NCBI GenBank assembly: GCA_054601695.1
Contig: BAAHQB010000024.1
Coordinates: 1,215,988 to 1,279,987 of the forward strand
Source: Amorphochlora amoebiformis
Taxonomy: Eukaryota > Cercozoa > Chlorarachniophyceae
Direction of reading: 5' to 3'
Length of the DNA: 64,000 nucleotides
Shown: positions 1 to 53,698 of the stretch, one piece after another
How positions within the stretch are numbered: the stretch's first letter is position 1
Layout: each line of letters opens with the position of its first letter
Made by a program: the position numbers and the translations under genes
Notes under the pieces: model-generated
The model's input: the letters and a program-made list of their open reading frames with translations, nothing else
Database searches by the model: none
What the model was told of the DNA's origin: nothing

Positions 1-12259
<12,259 letters not shown>

Positions 12260-12946
12260 TTGCATGGAATTTGTAGTCTTTAGAGCTTGGTAATTTAATT
12301 TTTGAAATGAAATGAGTATGATTTAGTAATCTCTTGCTTGAATGCAGTATCACTAGTACTAGCTAGAAGAAGTAGGATACTCTAGATACTCTCAGATACT
12401 CTAGATCTAGAGATAGTTGATACTAGTCTAGATTCTCTAGATTCTAGTGTGTAACAAGATAAGTTAGAAAATGCTAGAATGGTCTAGATAATGCTATTTA
12501 TGGCTCTCCAGCTCCAGATACTACAACAAGAACTAGAAGAAGTAGCTCTCTAAACCCTAAAATCTAGAAAATACAACTCTCAGTCTAGACTGACTGGCCA
12601 TGGACAGTAGATCTAATAGATAGAGATTCATCCGATCTCGTGTATACTAGATCTATAGATATACTAGATATACTAGTATAGCTTGTCTAGCTTGTCTCCA
12701 TAGCTAGATAGCTAGCCCTAGCTCGAGCTTAGTAGAGCATCTCATTGTGCTAGAATATATCTAGAAATTACAACAATCTAGACAATATTCCCAGATATTA
12801 CATTCCAAACTCTAGTAACAACTATTAGGGCGGTCGACAATGATGAGTTGAGAGAATTTGATTTAGCTGCTACTAGTGCTAGTAGAAAGGAAAATCAGCC
12901 TGTCTTCAAATAGCGGTGTTCTACAAGCCTTTTGTGTGGTTTGTAA
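12260..12946. other. Convergent intergenic region, CTAG-rich
   Basis: Lies between the stop of the surface-protein gene (12259) and the stop of the opposite-strand carrier gene (12947). It has almost no TA arrays but is dense in CTAG words (TCTAGA, ACTAGT, AGATCTAG), especially 12350-12830. No clear AATAAA signal is seen just after either stop and no ORF is supported. Confidence 0.7.
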
Positions 12947-31657
<18,711 letters not shown>

Positions 31658-32012
31658 GTGGGTCTTCCCTGTCGAGCGAGACGCCCGCGTAGGATCCCGT
31701 GGGTCTCTGGGCCTCTCGGAGGATCCTTATTCAGACGAATCCCTGAAATCCCGGGTATCAAAATGAAACTAAATACTTTTTCGGCTCGCAAACGACGACG
31801 CTCTCTTGTGGGCATTCGATTTCGCTGCCTCCAGACGACCTATTTCGTCCCTTTTGAAGACAGCAAATGCTTCAAATCCACTTCCATACTCTCACACATT
31901 CTATCAACAGAAGAAAATTTGAGGGGGAATAGACGGAACAAGTTGCTGAAGAGTGGGTGTTTACTCTCGGCACCCAGCAATAACGGACCTCGGAATCCAC
32001 AAATTAAAGACA
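31658..32012. promoter_or_regulatory. Bidirectional promoter/5' region between carrier and SBDS-ceramide synthase genes
   Basis: This 355-bp region separates two divergent start codons (31657 minus, 32013 plus). It is balanced in base composition, has no TA array and shows no clear TATA box. It is open in some frames on both strands, but those frames look like shadows. Confidence 0.55.
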
Positions 32013-32375
32013 ATGCCGTCTGACGTGCGGCAAACTCCTCAGCCGACGGCATCCCACCTCGACACCGACTTCGTGTCGTACAAAAACAAGGCCGGGGTGA
32101 AGTTTGAGGTGTTCACGCTCACGGGAGCCGCCGAAGCTTTTCGAAAATCGGGAGGGGATATCCAGAAAGTACTCGCCGACCAGCATGTGTATTTGAGCGT
32201 GAAGAAGAAGAAGCGCCATAGCACGGCGAATCTCGCCAGAGAATTCCAGACTGACAACATGCTCGAGATCGCAGAAATCATTGTCCTCAAAGGAAAGATC
32301 AAGGTCGGAACAATTATTGTGCTTATTATCTTTGAACGTCGTGTAGATATTTGTAAAGCATGCAACTCCAAATGA
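32013..32375 (+). CDS. SBDS-like N-terminal domain protein or first exon of a fusion
   Basis: The ATG at 32013 opens a frame whose segment NKAGVKFEVFTLTGAAEAFR, then HVYLSVKK, LAREFQTDNMLEIAEII and LKGKIK, follows the order of the SBDS/Sdo1/Rtc3 N-terminal fold (FYSH domain). Known full-length SBDS proteins release eIF6 from 60S ribosomal subunits; small one-domain relatives exist. Read without splicing it ends at TGA 32373-32375 (120 residues). Alternatively a donor after AAG at 32303 (gtcgga, weak) joins it in phase 0 to the acceptor before 32420 and so to the ceramide synthase. The central and C-terminal SBDS domains are absent. An in-frame upstream ATG (31953) exists; 32013 was chosen because homology begins about 20 residues later. 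Confidence 0.65.
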   Translation: MPSDVRQTPQPTASHLDTDFVSYKNKAGVKFEVFTLTGAAEAFRKSGGDIQKVLADQHVYLSVKKKKRHSTANLAREFQTDNMLEIAEIIVLKGKIKVGTIIVLIIFERRVDICKACNSK

Positions 32376-32419
32376 CAGATCATTCGCTCTGACTCAGAAC
32401 ATATTTGTATTGGCTACAG

Positions 32420-41100
<8,681 letters not shown>

Positions 41101-41134
41101 GGTTTCTTAATTCATCCCTCTACATATACATATG

Positions 41135-41196
<62 letters not shown>

Positions 41197-41459
41197 CCTA
41201 TATATATATATATATAACTTATGTATGTATATATATATGTGTATTTGTATATATGTCAGACACGTCTCAGGGTTGGGACAGATTCAATTTCATAAGAATA
41301 TATATATATATATATATATATATTACATATATATATATATAGATAGAGAGAGTGCAAGTTTAGTATATACGTGTTAATATTTGAATGTATGCATATATAT
41401 ATATATATATGTATGTATATATATATATATTTATATTATATTATATTATATATATATAT

Positions 41460-41498
<39 letters not shown>

Positions 41499-41756
41499 CG
41501 TATATAATACAGTTTTGTATTTAGGTGAGTGTGTGGATATACATACATACATATACATATATATGTAATATATATATATATATATACCTTAGAATAAATG
41601 AAAATATAGTCTAACATAATATAACATATGTATATATATATATATTTATATGTATATCATATATATATATATATATATAATATATAATATATATATATAT
41701 ATAATATATACTAATATACGTACATATATATTACATATCTATACATATTATACATA

Positions 41757-41787
<31 letters not shown>

Positions 41788-41797
41788 GTGTATGTGT

Positions 41798-41828
<31 letters not shown>

Positions 41829-42019
41829 ATGCGCCAAATGAGAAGATGCCAACATGTGATATCACATACGTATATATACACATATATATATATATATATA
41901 TACATATATATACATATATATATATATAGTATATAAATATATATATATATATATACATATCTTATATATAACGTATTTTTATATATGTATATATGTACAT
42001 AGCATATATGTGTATGTAT
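41101..42019. repeat. TA microsatellites downstream of ceramide synthase
   Basis: 3' flank made of (TA)n and (TG)n repeats. Nothing else is seen. Confidence 0.7.
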
Positions 42020-42714
42020 ACCCATAGATTGGATGGATAGATACCTTTATTTATATAATAAAAAGAAAGATACATGTACAAAAGATCCTATTCAGGTATC
42101 AAATGACATCTATTTTGCGGAGAATACAACGGAGGGTAAGGAAGAACTGAAGAAGAAGAATGATTAAACTCCAAACAGAAGTGACAATTCCAGGTGTCGT
42201 ATTAGTACTAGTAGGCCCCGAATTGGTCCAGTGTAAAGCGCTGACTCAGTTGGTTACACCCAAAGCAGACTAAATACAATAAATGAGCTATATAATACAG
42301 TAGCACTAGTAGTAGCAGCCATGCCTTTGTGGTAATACGATAATTATTTTAACGTTTGAATTCTTAATGTGACTAGTACTGAGTACCTAGGTAGACGAGA
42401 ATCACAATATTAGATTGTTTATCATCTAGATCATAGGACACGTAGCATCAATTCGATCATAGTTCTAGTAGTTCCTAACCCAGATGAACGTCATTATCAG
42501 GCGTTTGGCTTAGATATTTCAAATTTACCATAGCCACTAGATATGTATTTACTAGATTTAGTATATGTTCACATATTCTATCTGGAAAATATATATATCT
42601 ATATATAGTATATAGAGTTTACATTATAGTACTAGTAGTGTATCCAGCATGGCATATCTAGATATCTAGAGGTATATTTTCATCAATGGTCCGATATAAT
42701 AAATTAACTTGCGA
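42020..42714. other. Convergent intergenic region, CTAG-rich
   Basis: Unique-looking AT-rich DNA with frequent CTAG words (actagtagtag, atctagatatctag) and no TA array longer than a few units. It resembles 12350-12830 and separates two convergent genes. Confidence 0.65.
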
Positions 42715-42911
42715 TTAGAGTCCAGCCAAGTCCTCCAAATCATGTAATCCACAATCATCCCTGGTTGGGCATTCGTTGCAGCTGTTATGGCCGCATGGCA
42801 TCTGCGAACCTATGCCCTTCTGCTTTACACTCTGTGTGGCAGCACTTAAGGCGATTCGTTTCCTTCTCATCTTCTTTTTCAACTTGGGCTTTAGGACCTG
42901 CCATCTGTAAG

Positions 42912-42949
<38 letters not shown>

Positions 42950-43030
42950 TATATAATTTATATATACATACACATTTGTATACAATATCCGTAGAATATT
43001 TATACATACTATACACACATATAACTCCAG

Positions 43031-43077
<47 letters not shown>

Positions 43078-43157
43078 GTATATATGTATATATATATATA
43101 CATATATATATATGTATATATATTATATTACATATATATATATATATATAAAAATAA

Positions 43158-43189
<32 letters not shown>

Positions 43190-43340
43190 TATATATATAC
43201 ATATATGGTACATATACATAGTTACAATAAAATAATTTTTGTTACCGTTCTTATTGTGTAAATTTTATTATTTATTTAGGTGTGTGCATGCAAATATGTA
43301 GATTTCGGTATTGCACGCACACACACATGTATATGTATGA

Positions 43341-43384
<44 letters not shown>

Positions 43385-43800
43385 ACCCACTATAGAATAC
43401 ATACATACATACACCTTATACGTGCAAACATCTATACGAAAAATGTAAATTATAAAATATACGTATATAAATATATATATGTACACAAACATTATATTCA
43501 CAGATATTATACATATCCACCTACAAACACGACCTCTTCCTTAACTCTTCCGCACTCTCACACCACAGCTCACTCCCAGCCCTAGCCCCACCCCCATCTG
43601 TGCACATAGCCCCTCTCGCGCAATCTTCTAGCTTGCTAGAAGAGCACTTGAATTCGTTGAGAATGTTCTGGGAATCGTCGGGAACGTTCTTCGAATCGTC
43701 AAGAGCCTTCTTGACTTCGGTCCAGTCCCAGGTGGAGGAGTTTGATCCAAATTCGGAGGCGCATTCGGAGAGAAATCGGATGAGCTGGAGGTCTTTGGGG
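42715..43800 (-). CDS. Unrecognised basic/Cys-containing protein, last two exons (5' end not found)
   Basis: Exon 43800-43534 (acceptor tgtccag, donor gtcgtg) splices in phase to 42904-42715, which ends TAA. The intron 42905-43533 is TA microsatellite. The first exon reads [17 protein letters not shown], a [12 protein letters not shown] helix and [11 protein letters not shown]. The second begins with a strongly basic stretch ([12 protein letters not shown]) and ends with a Cys-rich tail, [20 protein letters not shown], reminiscent of zinc-binding loops but not matching a family known to me. The basic stretch suggests a nuclear protein. A possible start is a micro-exon ATGCAGCTG at 44200-44192, which would need an acceptor at 43784 instead. 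Function unknown. Confidence 0.5.
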
Positions 43801-43812
43801 CTGGACAATTAC

Positions 43813-43862
<50 letters not shown>

Positions 43863-43978
43863 TGTAAACATATATATATATATATATACATATATACACA
43901 TATATATATATATATATACATATATGTAAACATATATATATATATATACATATATACATATATATATATGTTATTTTG

Positions 43979-44011
<33 letters not shown>

Positions 44012-44459
44012 GTATACATACATATATATATATATATATTATATTTATATATATTTTTTTATATGTACAAAATAACATATATATATATATATATACTTAT
44101 ATACATACGTGTATATGTATATATATATGTATGTATATATATCTATATATAATATTTATATATACACATAAACATTTACGAAAAAGACTACCAGCTGCAT
44201 AAAATGTACACGGGTAAATACATGCAATATCTACGTATTTAGATGTATACATCTACATAAACATACATAGACACTAATATATTTATTCATCTATTTTCAT
44301 GTTCGTGTACACATATGAAACTCATTAGTGTGTATTATATATACACGTACATATATTTATATATATGTATATATAAATATATATATGTACATATATATTT
44401 ATATATATATATGTGTGTGTGTTAGATATATATCTGTATATATTCACACATATATATAC

Positions 44460-44511
<52 letters not shown>

Positions 44512-44785
44512 TACATATGTTTGCACATATATAATACGATATAGTATAATACAATGTAATACAAAATAATATGATGTTATATGATATGAATATTGTAATA
44601 ATATAAGATAATACAAGATGCTGTAGAGTAATATGATTTTTAACAATATAATAGATACAAGAATATATATAGTATAATAGAATAGAATAAGCTTTATATG
44701 TAGTGTATAAAACACAATATACTGTAAAAAAAATATGTATAAATACATAAATGATATTATATATATATACACATTATACATACGC

Positions 44786-44822
<37 letters not shown>

Positions 44823-44971
44823 ACATTTATATGTATATATGTACATACACACATAGTATATAGGGATGGGAGAGAGAATAAACGGAGAAGGACGGTGGAA
44901 AGGAGAGGAGGACAGAAGGGAAAGACAATGAGTGAGATAGAAAGACACAAAAAGATAAGATACTGACTCGG
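43801..44971. repeat. TA microsatellites between two minus-strand genes
   Basis: (TA)n arrays 43815-44100 and 44330-44510, an AT-rich block with ATAAT/ATAGT words (44530-44720), and a short purine-rich stretch (44865-44960). The missing 5' exon of the gene to the left may lie here. Confidence 0.65.
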
Positions 44972-45081
44972 TTATTCCGCTTGCTCTATCTCTCGATAAA
45001 CAATTTCCCTTGATCTCAACCCTCCTTTGTCTCTTCCTTTCATCCATCGACTTCTTTAGGTGATCTAATCTATATATAATA

Positions 45082-45120
<39 letters not shown>

Positions 45121-45169
45121 TATTCGCACATGCATATGTCTACGTAGATGTGAATATAATACATACATG

Positions 45170-45213
<44 letters not shown>

Positions 45214-45292
45214 TTATATATATATACATACACATATTTATGTGTACATACACACATCTATGTATATATTTACACACACATACAATATATGA

Positions 45293-45333
<41 letters not shown>

Positions 45334-45657
45334 TGTATATATATACTTGCATAAGTGTATGTATGTACTTCACAAATTATACTACACGCATGTATGAATA
45401 CCGCACTGCTAGCATATTCTTAACCCAAAGTTTTTTATAAATATATGTATGCATATATATATATATATATATATACATATATATTGTTTGTATGTATGTA
45501 TTACTTGTGAATGCGTCTGTATATTCATTTAGTTATACACATGTACATTATATATATATATATATATATGTATATGTAAATATACATATTTATATATTAT
45601 ATATATTATATATACATATATATATATGTATAATTATATATATACATAATATATATA

Positions 45658-45749
<92 letters not shown>

Positions 45750-45890
45750 CATGCATACATATTTTGCATGTATACATATTAAATCTATATAAGTATGCAT
45801 ATGTGTATGCGCACGTATCCAATGCACTCATGCGTGTAGTGACATATGTTACATATGTATAACTAAATCTATTTACATATATACTAAATG

Positions 45891-45927
<37 letters not shown>

Positions 45928-45934
45928 ACATATA

Positions 45935-45979
<45 letters not shown>

Positions 45980-46020
45980 TATACATTTATATAAAAACAT
46001 GTGTGTTTGTGTCTCTCTCT

Positions 46021-46051
<31 letters not shown>

Positions 46052-46659
46052 ATATATGTATATATTTCTTCATATATGCATACACATATATATATATATA
46101 TGTAATATTGTATTACAACATTTATCGGTGTGTACACGTATGCGCAGTAAATTATGTGACTAATCATAAGGACATGAGCATAAATACTGCACGTTCAAAA
46201 CACGCAAACGTATTTATCTAATTTACCTCTCAACAAGTTTTTCATCCACACGCTCCCGAAAACGAGCTCCAAGCCCTTTTAATACGTCTTTCATGCCTCC
46301 TGTATTAGGGTTAGCATTAGGGTTAGCATTAGGGTTAGCATTAGGGTTAGCGTTAGGGTTAGCAATAGGATTAACAGTAAGGTTGGGCTAGGGCTAGTGT
46401 TAGGTTTAGAGCTAGCCTGGAGAATCTTCTGAGATTTGTGCTAAAATATCGCTTCCACCGATAAACTTTTTCCCGACCCAAAGTTGGGGAAAGGAGGGCT
46501 GAAAGTAAACATGCATATAAGAATTTATGTGTACATATGTGGATGTAAATATCGCTGTGGAAGTGAGCAGAAATAGATGTATGTGTGTGCGGGAGTGAAA
46601 GTTGTTATGCACACATACAGACACACATTACGGGTCCAGACATACGTATATACCTATAT

Positions 46660-46700
<41 letters not shown>

Positions 46701-47241
46701 AATACCCATGTATGTTACATAGGGAGTTTTATGTTTTTCATACACCTACACACAAATGTATGGATGCATAATTGTAAATGTATATATGTGTATATTATAT
46801 GTATGTACAACATATACATAAATATATACATTGAATGTAAACATTATGTGTACATGTATATGTATATATATATATATAATATGTATATATATATGTGTAT
46901 ATATATAATGCATAAAGATACATACATATATATACATATATATATATATGTATGTATATATATATTATCGCACGTACATTTTCATACATCCTAACCCTGA
47001 TCCTAACCCAAACCCGAAGCACCCATCTTGCCTCCGCCTTCCACGCCTCCCTCACTACCCCCAGCTCCCTCTCCCCCTTCCCAACCACGTCGACTCCCTC
47101 GAACACCAACCCCAACCTTGCTAATATCTGAACCATTTTTAAGCTAAACCCACACAATGGTTTGCTAACTGTCCCCTTTATAACCGCCAACGTTCGTCCC
47201 CTCTCCACATGCTCTCTCACGCGTCTCCGAGTCCTCTCCAT
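44972..47241 (-). CDS. Monothiol glutaredoxin, CGFS type, single domain
   Basis: Exons 47241-47023, 46498-46417, 46299-46227 and 45053-44972 (TAA) give 151 residues in phase. Visible motifs: [13 protein letters not shown] (residues 21-33, CGFS active site with upstream Lys), then across the first splice [18 protein letters not shown] (cis-Pro region and glutathione-binding GG-x-D). CGFS glutaredoxins bind a [2Fe-2S] cluster with glutathione and act in Fe-S delivery or iron sensing; single-domain members are typical of the mitochondrial Grx5 class, though no transit peptide is evident. The frame stays open upstream to an acceptor near 47313, so an extra N-terminal exon is possible. The intron 46416-46300 has a GC donor and is built of telomere-like repeats; the intron 46226-45054 is TA microsatellite. 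The acceptor of the last exon is poor in pyrimidines and the least certain part. Confidence 0.83.
45054..46226 (-). repeat. Glutaredoxin intron of TA microsatellites
   Basis: (TA)n arrays with a (CT)n/(CA)n patch (46013-46040). No other feature is seen. Confidence 0.7.
46300..46404 (-). repeat. Telomere-like 12-mer array forming a glutaredoxin intron
   Basis: On the plus strand TTAGGG and TTAGCA/TTAGCG alternate for about five units, then decay. The array abuts the 3' splice site of exon 46299-46227. Confidence 0.85.
46499..47022 (-). repeat. Glutaredoxin intron with TA repeats
   Basis: TA/TACA repeats fill the first intron. Near its donor (46988-47012) lies another short CCTAACCC/CCTGATCC cluster. 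Confidence 0.65.
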
Positions 47242-47313
47242 GAGTCTTCGGGGGCTCTCCGATGGGATGGTATTGAGTGATTTTCGGGGTGTTCTTCGGT
47301 GGTAGTATGCGGA

Positions 47314-49422
<2,109 letters not shown>

Positions 49423-49727
49423 TTAGATATAAGGAGAGTATGCCTTGAGGAAAGAGTAGATGGAGGTCGCAATTTCGCGTGAGTCTTCTGGTGAGAAGAA
49501 GGAATGGAAGACCCTGTATATATTTATACTTCATGTTCACACACATATATATATATCTAGGTATATATATATATATATGTATATAATATACGTATACATA
49601 CACACATGTATACATACATATATATATATATATATATGCATCATATGTATGTATATTCTCTCTCTCTCTCTATATACATATATACTGATTTTACTAAGGT
49701 ATATATATATATTATACACACACACAC

Positions 49728-49784
<57 letters not shown>

Positions 49785-49917
49785 ACATAACCTTTCGACC
49801 TCATCCATCCCTAATCCTTCCTCCCCTTCGCCGCTCGTATTTAAATTACACCTTTACACATCCGTACATATTACATTTATATATATATATATATAATATA
49901 TATACATATATATTATG

Positions 49918-49978
<61 letters not shown>

Positions 49979-50076
49979 ACACCATGTACAGACATACATG
50001 AGATACGTATGCATGTACGTATGATAACACATATATATGTACATATATATATATATATATATATGCATACTTACAA

Positions 50077-50131
<55 letters not shown>

Positions 50132-50303
50132 TAACATATGTCATACACATATGTTGCAGCCTCTTCTTTATTAGAAGTGGTTTCTTGTTTGTTGTATGTA
50201 GGCCATGCGAGACATTTATATCCATATACATATGCATTTTAACACACATCACATATATATATATATGTATGTATGTATATATATATATATATATATATAT
50301 ACG

Positions 50304-50388
<85 letters not shown>

Positions 50389-51202
50389 GTATACATTTGC
50401 ATACATGTACACATTGGCTTAGGGAAATCAAAGACTCGGGGTTAGCTTACCGCTTTACACTCGTAGGCGTTGGGTTGGGCTTCGACTTTGCCAATCTGCA
50501 AACCTATATCAAAGTGTACAATATGCTAGCTGGGGTTGAAGCTTAGTTTTGTAAAGTCAAGGAGTCACGGTTAGGGGTAGAATTAGAAGAATATCTCGGG
50601 TCACGATAGTGTTTACGTGCCCGGCCCCCGGCGACGCGGCCCAGCCTCGCCCGCGCGCGCCCCCCTCCCCGGCTTAAAAGCCAACCGCGACAACGCGCGC
50701 GCGCGCGCGGGCGCGCGCGCGCGCGCGCGCGCGCGCGCGCGCGCGCGCGCGCGCGCGCGCGCGCGCGCGCGCGCGCGCGCGCGCGCGCGCGCGCGCGCGC
50801 ACACACGCACACGCGCGCGCGCGCGCGCGCGCGCGCGCGCGCGCGCGCGCGCGCGCGCGCGCGCGCGCGCGCGCGCGCGCGCGCGCGCGCGCACGCGCGC
50901 GCGCGCGCGCGCGCGCGCGCGCGCGCGCGCGCGCGCGCGCGCGCGCGCGCGCGCGCGCGCGCGCGCGCGCGCGCGCGCGCGCGCGCGCGCGCGCGCGCGC
51001 GCGCGCGCGCGCGCGCGCGAGCGCGCGCGCGCGCGAGCGCGCGCGCGCGCGCGCGCGCGCGCGCACGCGCGCGCGCGCGCGCGCGCGCGCGCGCGCGCGC
51101 GCGCGCGCATATATATATATATATATATAAACTATGTATTTGAATATTATCAAATATTAGTCATTTGTATGTATCTGCACAATACTCTACATGAATAATC
51201 AG

Positions 51203-51254
<52 letters not shown>

Positions 51255-51578
51255 ATATGTAGTATAACCTCGGTCCTTTTCCTCTCTCCGAGCTTACCCA
51301 CCCTCCTCCTTGCCTCCCCACTCTCCATTCCTCCTTTCACCAATAATCCTTCGAGATCTCCTGGAGATATCATCCTTCCCTTCCTTATCCACCCGATCAA
51401 CCCAAAACGAACAACAGAAAATATGATGTAACAATAAAAACAAAGGGCATCCCACGCCCTTTCCCACTCACCCGATAACCCTTCCGCCCCCCCTTACAAA
51501 CGCTGTCATCGAACCGCGTAGTCGCGCGAGGGAAAGTCTTCCTTTTTGTACTTTGTCTCCGGAGTCAAGTTCCGACAT
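49423..51578 (-). CDS. Small unrecognised protein (127 residues, six exons)
   Basis: Exons 51578-51498, 51379-51298, 50503-50451, 50183-50149, 49833-49792 and 49513-49423 (TAA) sum to 384 nt in phase. It starts [13 protein letters not shown]; a middle part, [20 protein letters not shown], looks like the second half of an EF-hand helix-loop-helix but lacks the loop Asp residues. The C-terminus, [20 protein letters not shown] then [18 protein letters not shown], is mostly helical and amphipathic. No family was recognised. Strong gtaagg/gtaagc donors support the first three exons; the acceptors at 51380 and 50184 are weaker. The intron between 51298 and 50503 contains the long (GC)n tract. A CpG-rich 5' region is shared with a possible divergent gene. 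Confidence 0.5.
50690..51108. repeat. (GC)n dinucleotide tract of about 420 bp, abutting (AT)n
   Basis: Nearly pure alternating GC with a few CA or GA interruptions (50799-50815, 50893, 51019, 51035, 51065), switching abruptly to (AT)n at 51109. It lies inside an intron of the small minus-strand gene. Confidence 0.95.
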
Positions 51579-51898
51579 GAACGGCCGCACCGATTTGTAA
51601 AAATATGTAAATCGATCTCCTTTCGCACTCCAAAAAACTCAACAACGTCCTTTACACGTTGTTTGGTTCGAGGGGTGTAGGGGTTTTGGGAGTGCTAGGT
51701 ATCCCAGGAAAGGGAGCCGCGGGGCGCCACGTGCTTTCGGAGTTCGAACCCTCTAATACTTCTCTTTGACATGCCCAATGCCAGGCGCCGGTTGAGATGC
51801 CGTGGAGTTTCATGGAAGGTTCCGCGGTTGGTGGGACGCGAAGGGAGGAATGAGGGAACGGTCGATGATATATGAAGATAAGTTTCGATTGTAAGGCG
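51579..51898. promoter_or_regulatory. CpG-rich intergenic region between possible divergent starts
   Basis: About 320 bp, unique and rich in CpG, between ATG 51578 (minus) and ATG 51899 (plus). It contains a short minus-strand ORF (51813-51652, 53 codons) that may be 5' leader. No TATA box is evident. Confidence 0.4.
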
Positions 51899-52152
51899 AT
51901 GGCCGTCGAGGGCTACGATTCAGAGGTGAGATTTTTTATTTGTCTTCGGCTTCTATCTTCCGGCGCGTGTGAGTGGCTTTTGAAATTTGCTGGCAGGTGA
52001 GGAAGGGGGAAAGAATAGAATTGGAGAACAAAAGGGGGTTTTGTGGCTATCTCTTTTCTCGGGTTTTAGGTGGTAGTATAATTCATGCACACATATATAC
52101 ACACACATATATAGCTGAGGTCCCCAGGACGTCCGCCTATGTTTATCAATAA
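51899..52152 (+). CDS. Candidate micro-gene, 45 residues, divergent
   Basis: Exons 51899-51925 (MAVEGYDSE), 51997-52069 ([20 protein letters not shown] and a few more residues) and 52115-52152 (ending TAA) join in phase. Splice sites are GAG|gtgaga, ctggcag|GTG and TTAG|gtggta. The second exon faintly recalls CAP-Gly-like or RNA-binding beta strands, but this is weak. It may be the 5' part of a longer gene whose later exons were missed, or chance. Confidence 0.3.
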
Positions 52153-52267
52153 CACGGAGTGAAATAGGTATATTTGGCATGTAATATATATGTATATATA
52201 TATATATTCTATGTTTATATATATATATATATATATGTGAATATTTTTATATGTATGTATGTAAATG

Positions 52268-52305
<38 letters not shown>

Positions 52306-52362
52306 CATGTATATATATATATGTATATATATACATATATGTATGTATATGTATATACATAT

Positions 52363-52448
<86 letters not shown>

Positions 52449-52740
52449 GTGTGTGTAGTATATGCTTTGAACATCTGTATATGTGTATAGAAATGTAACT
52501 ATTTTTTTAACATGTAGATGAATATTCTGATTATATATGTATATATATATATATATTATATATATATATACATGTATAAATATATATATATATATATGTG
52601 TGTGTATATATATATTTCATGTTCAACATACACATACATATATATATAAATTTCGAGAGATAAATGCAGAGAAGGGGGGGGGGGGGGGGGAGGGTCACGT
52701 GAGAGAACGTGTGAACGTGTAAGAGTGAGCGTAGGTGTAC
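52153..52740. repeat. TA microsatellites and a poly-G tract
   Basis: (TA)n 52185-52445 and 52530-52650, followed by a run of about 15 G at 52675-52690. No gene is seen. Confidence 0.7.
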
Positions 52741-53029
52741 GTTTGCACCGGGTGGTGTGGAGGGATGGTAGCGTTGGATTTATGGAAATCGCTGCAGAAT
52801 ATTCCTGCCACAGTATGTGACAATCTTGTGACAGATGCCTATATCACAATATGTGTCAAATAAAACGTGACTTTAATGTTATGTCACGTCTAATCATCAA
52901 CACATATATGTTATTTTGCGCTACGTCATGCTAAATAACTCTTTTTTGGTGCTCTGTCACGTTATGTTTATGTGATAGTATGCTACGTATCGTAGTGTCA
53001 CGTCGCACGTGTGCACTCACGATCGAAAA

Positions 53030-53350
53030 CGCAAGTCTTGATCTTGCCCGCCTTCAAGACTCCTCTTGCTTCGCGAGTTTCCCATCTTTCGAGAGGTTTT
53101 AGAACGTGTTTATCTGTCCAAAATCGATCCAGATATGTATCTTCTCAAACGTTCCATAGGTCATGATGTCACGCTCTGCGTATGCATACCCACTTGGAAC
53201 AAAGCTAGCCGTAATCCAAGGTATAATCAAAACGGACTTCAACCAAACCTCGACTACCGGTCAACTATTGCGCTACAAGAGCATTTTGCCTACAATCATT
53301 CTAGCAGTAAGTCAGACTGGCCGGACAACCGGCCTGCGATCGCTGCGTTA
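53030..53350. repeat. Dispersed repeat family, right-half copy outside the carrier gene
   Basis: The right part matches the family: catgatgtcacgctctgcgt, cgtaatccaaggtataatc, aaacggacttcaaccaaacc and attgcgctacaagagc. On the minus strand the end reads TAGCGCAATAG then GGTTGAAGTCC. The preceding 52790-53030 repeats TGTCACG words and may be a diverged left part. Confidence 0.6.
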
Positions 53351-53408
53351 AAAAGATATATATATATATATATATATATGTACATATGTATATGAATGTT
53401 ATCTACGT

Positions 53409-53499
<91 letters not shown>

Positions 53500-53568
53500 A
53501 CGTTTATTCCGATGATTACATATTACAAGTATACGAATACATATATAGATATGGTTATTTGTATACAA

Positions 53569-53607
<39 letters not shown>

Positions 53608-53640
53608 TTATACATATACATTTATAAAATAGACATGTTG

Positions 53641-53698
<58 letters not shown>

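Noticed and set aside
46300-46404. CRISPR-like or true telomere array
   Set aside because: The unit is a 12-mer of TTAGGG variants without unique spacers, internal to a gene and too degenerate for a telomere end.
50613-51198. ARARAR-rich reading frames on both strands
   Set aside because: Translation of the (GC)n tract in every frame; no start context, and it lies in an intron.
51700-51770. tRNA-like GTTCGAACC box
   Set aside because: The flanking sequence cannot form a T-stem or acceptor stem on either strand.
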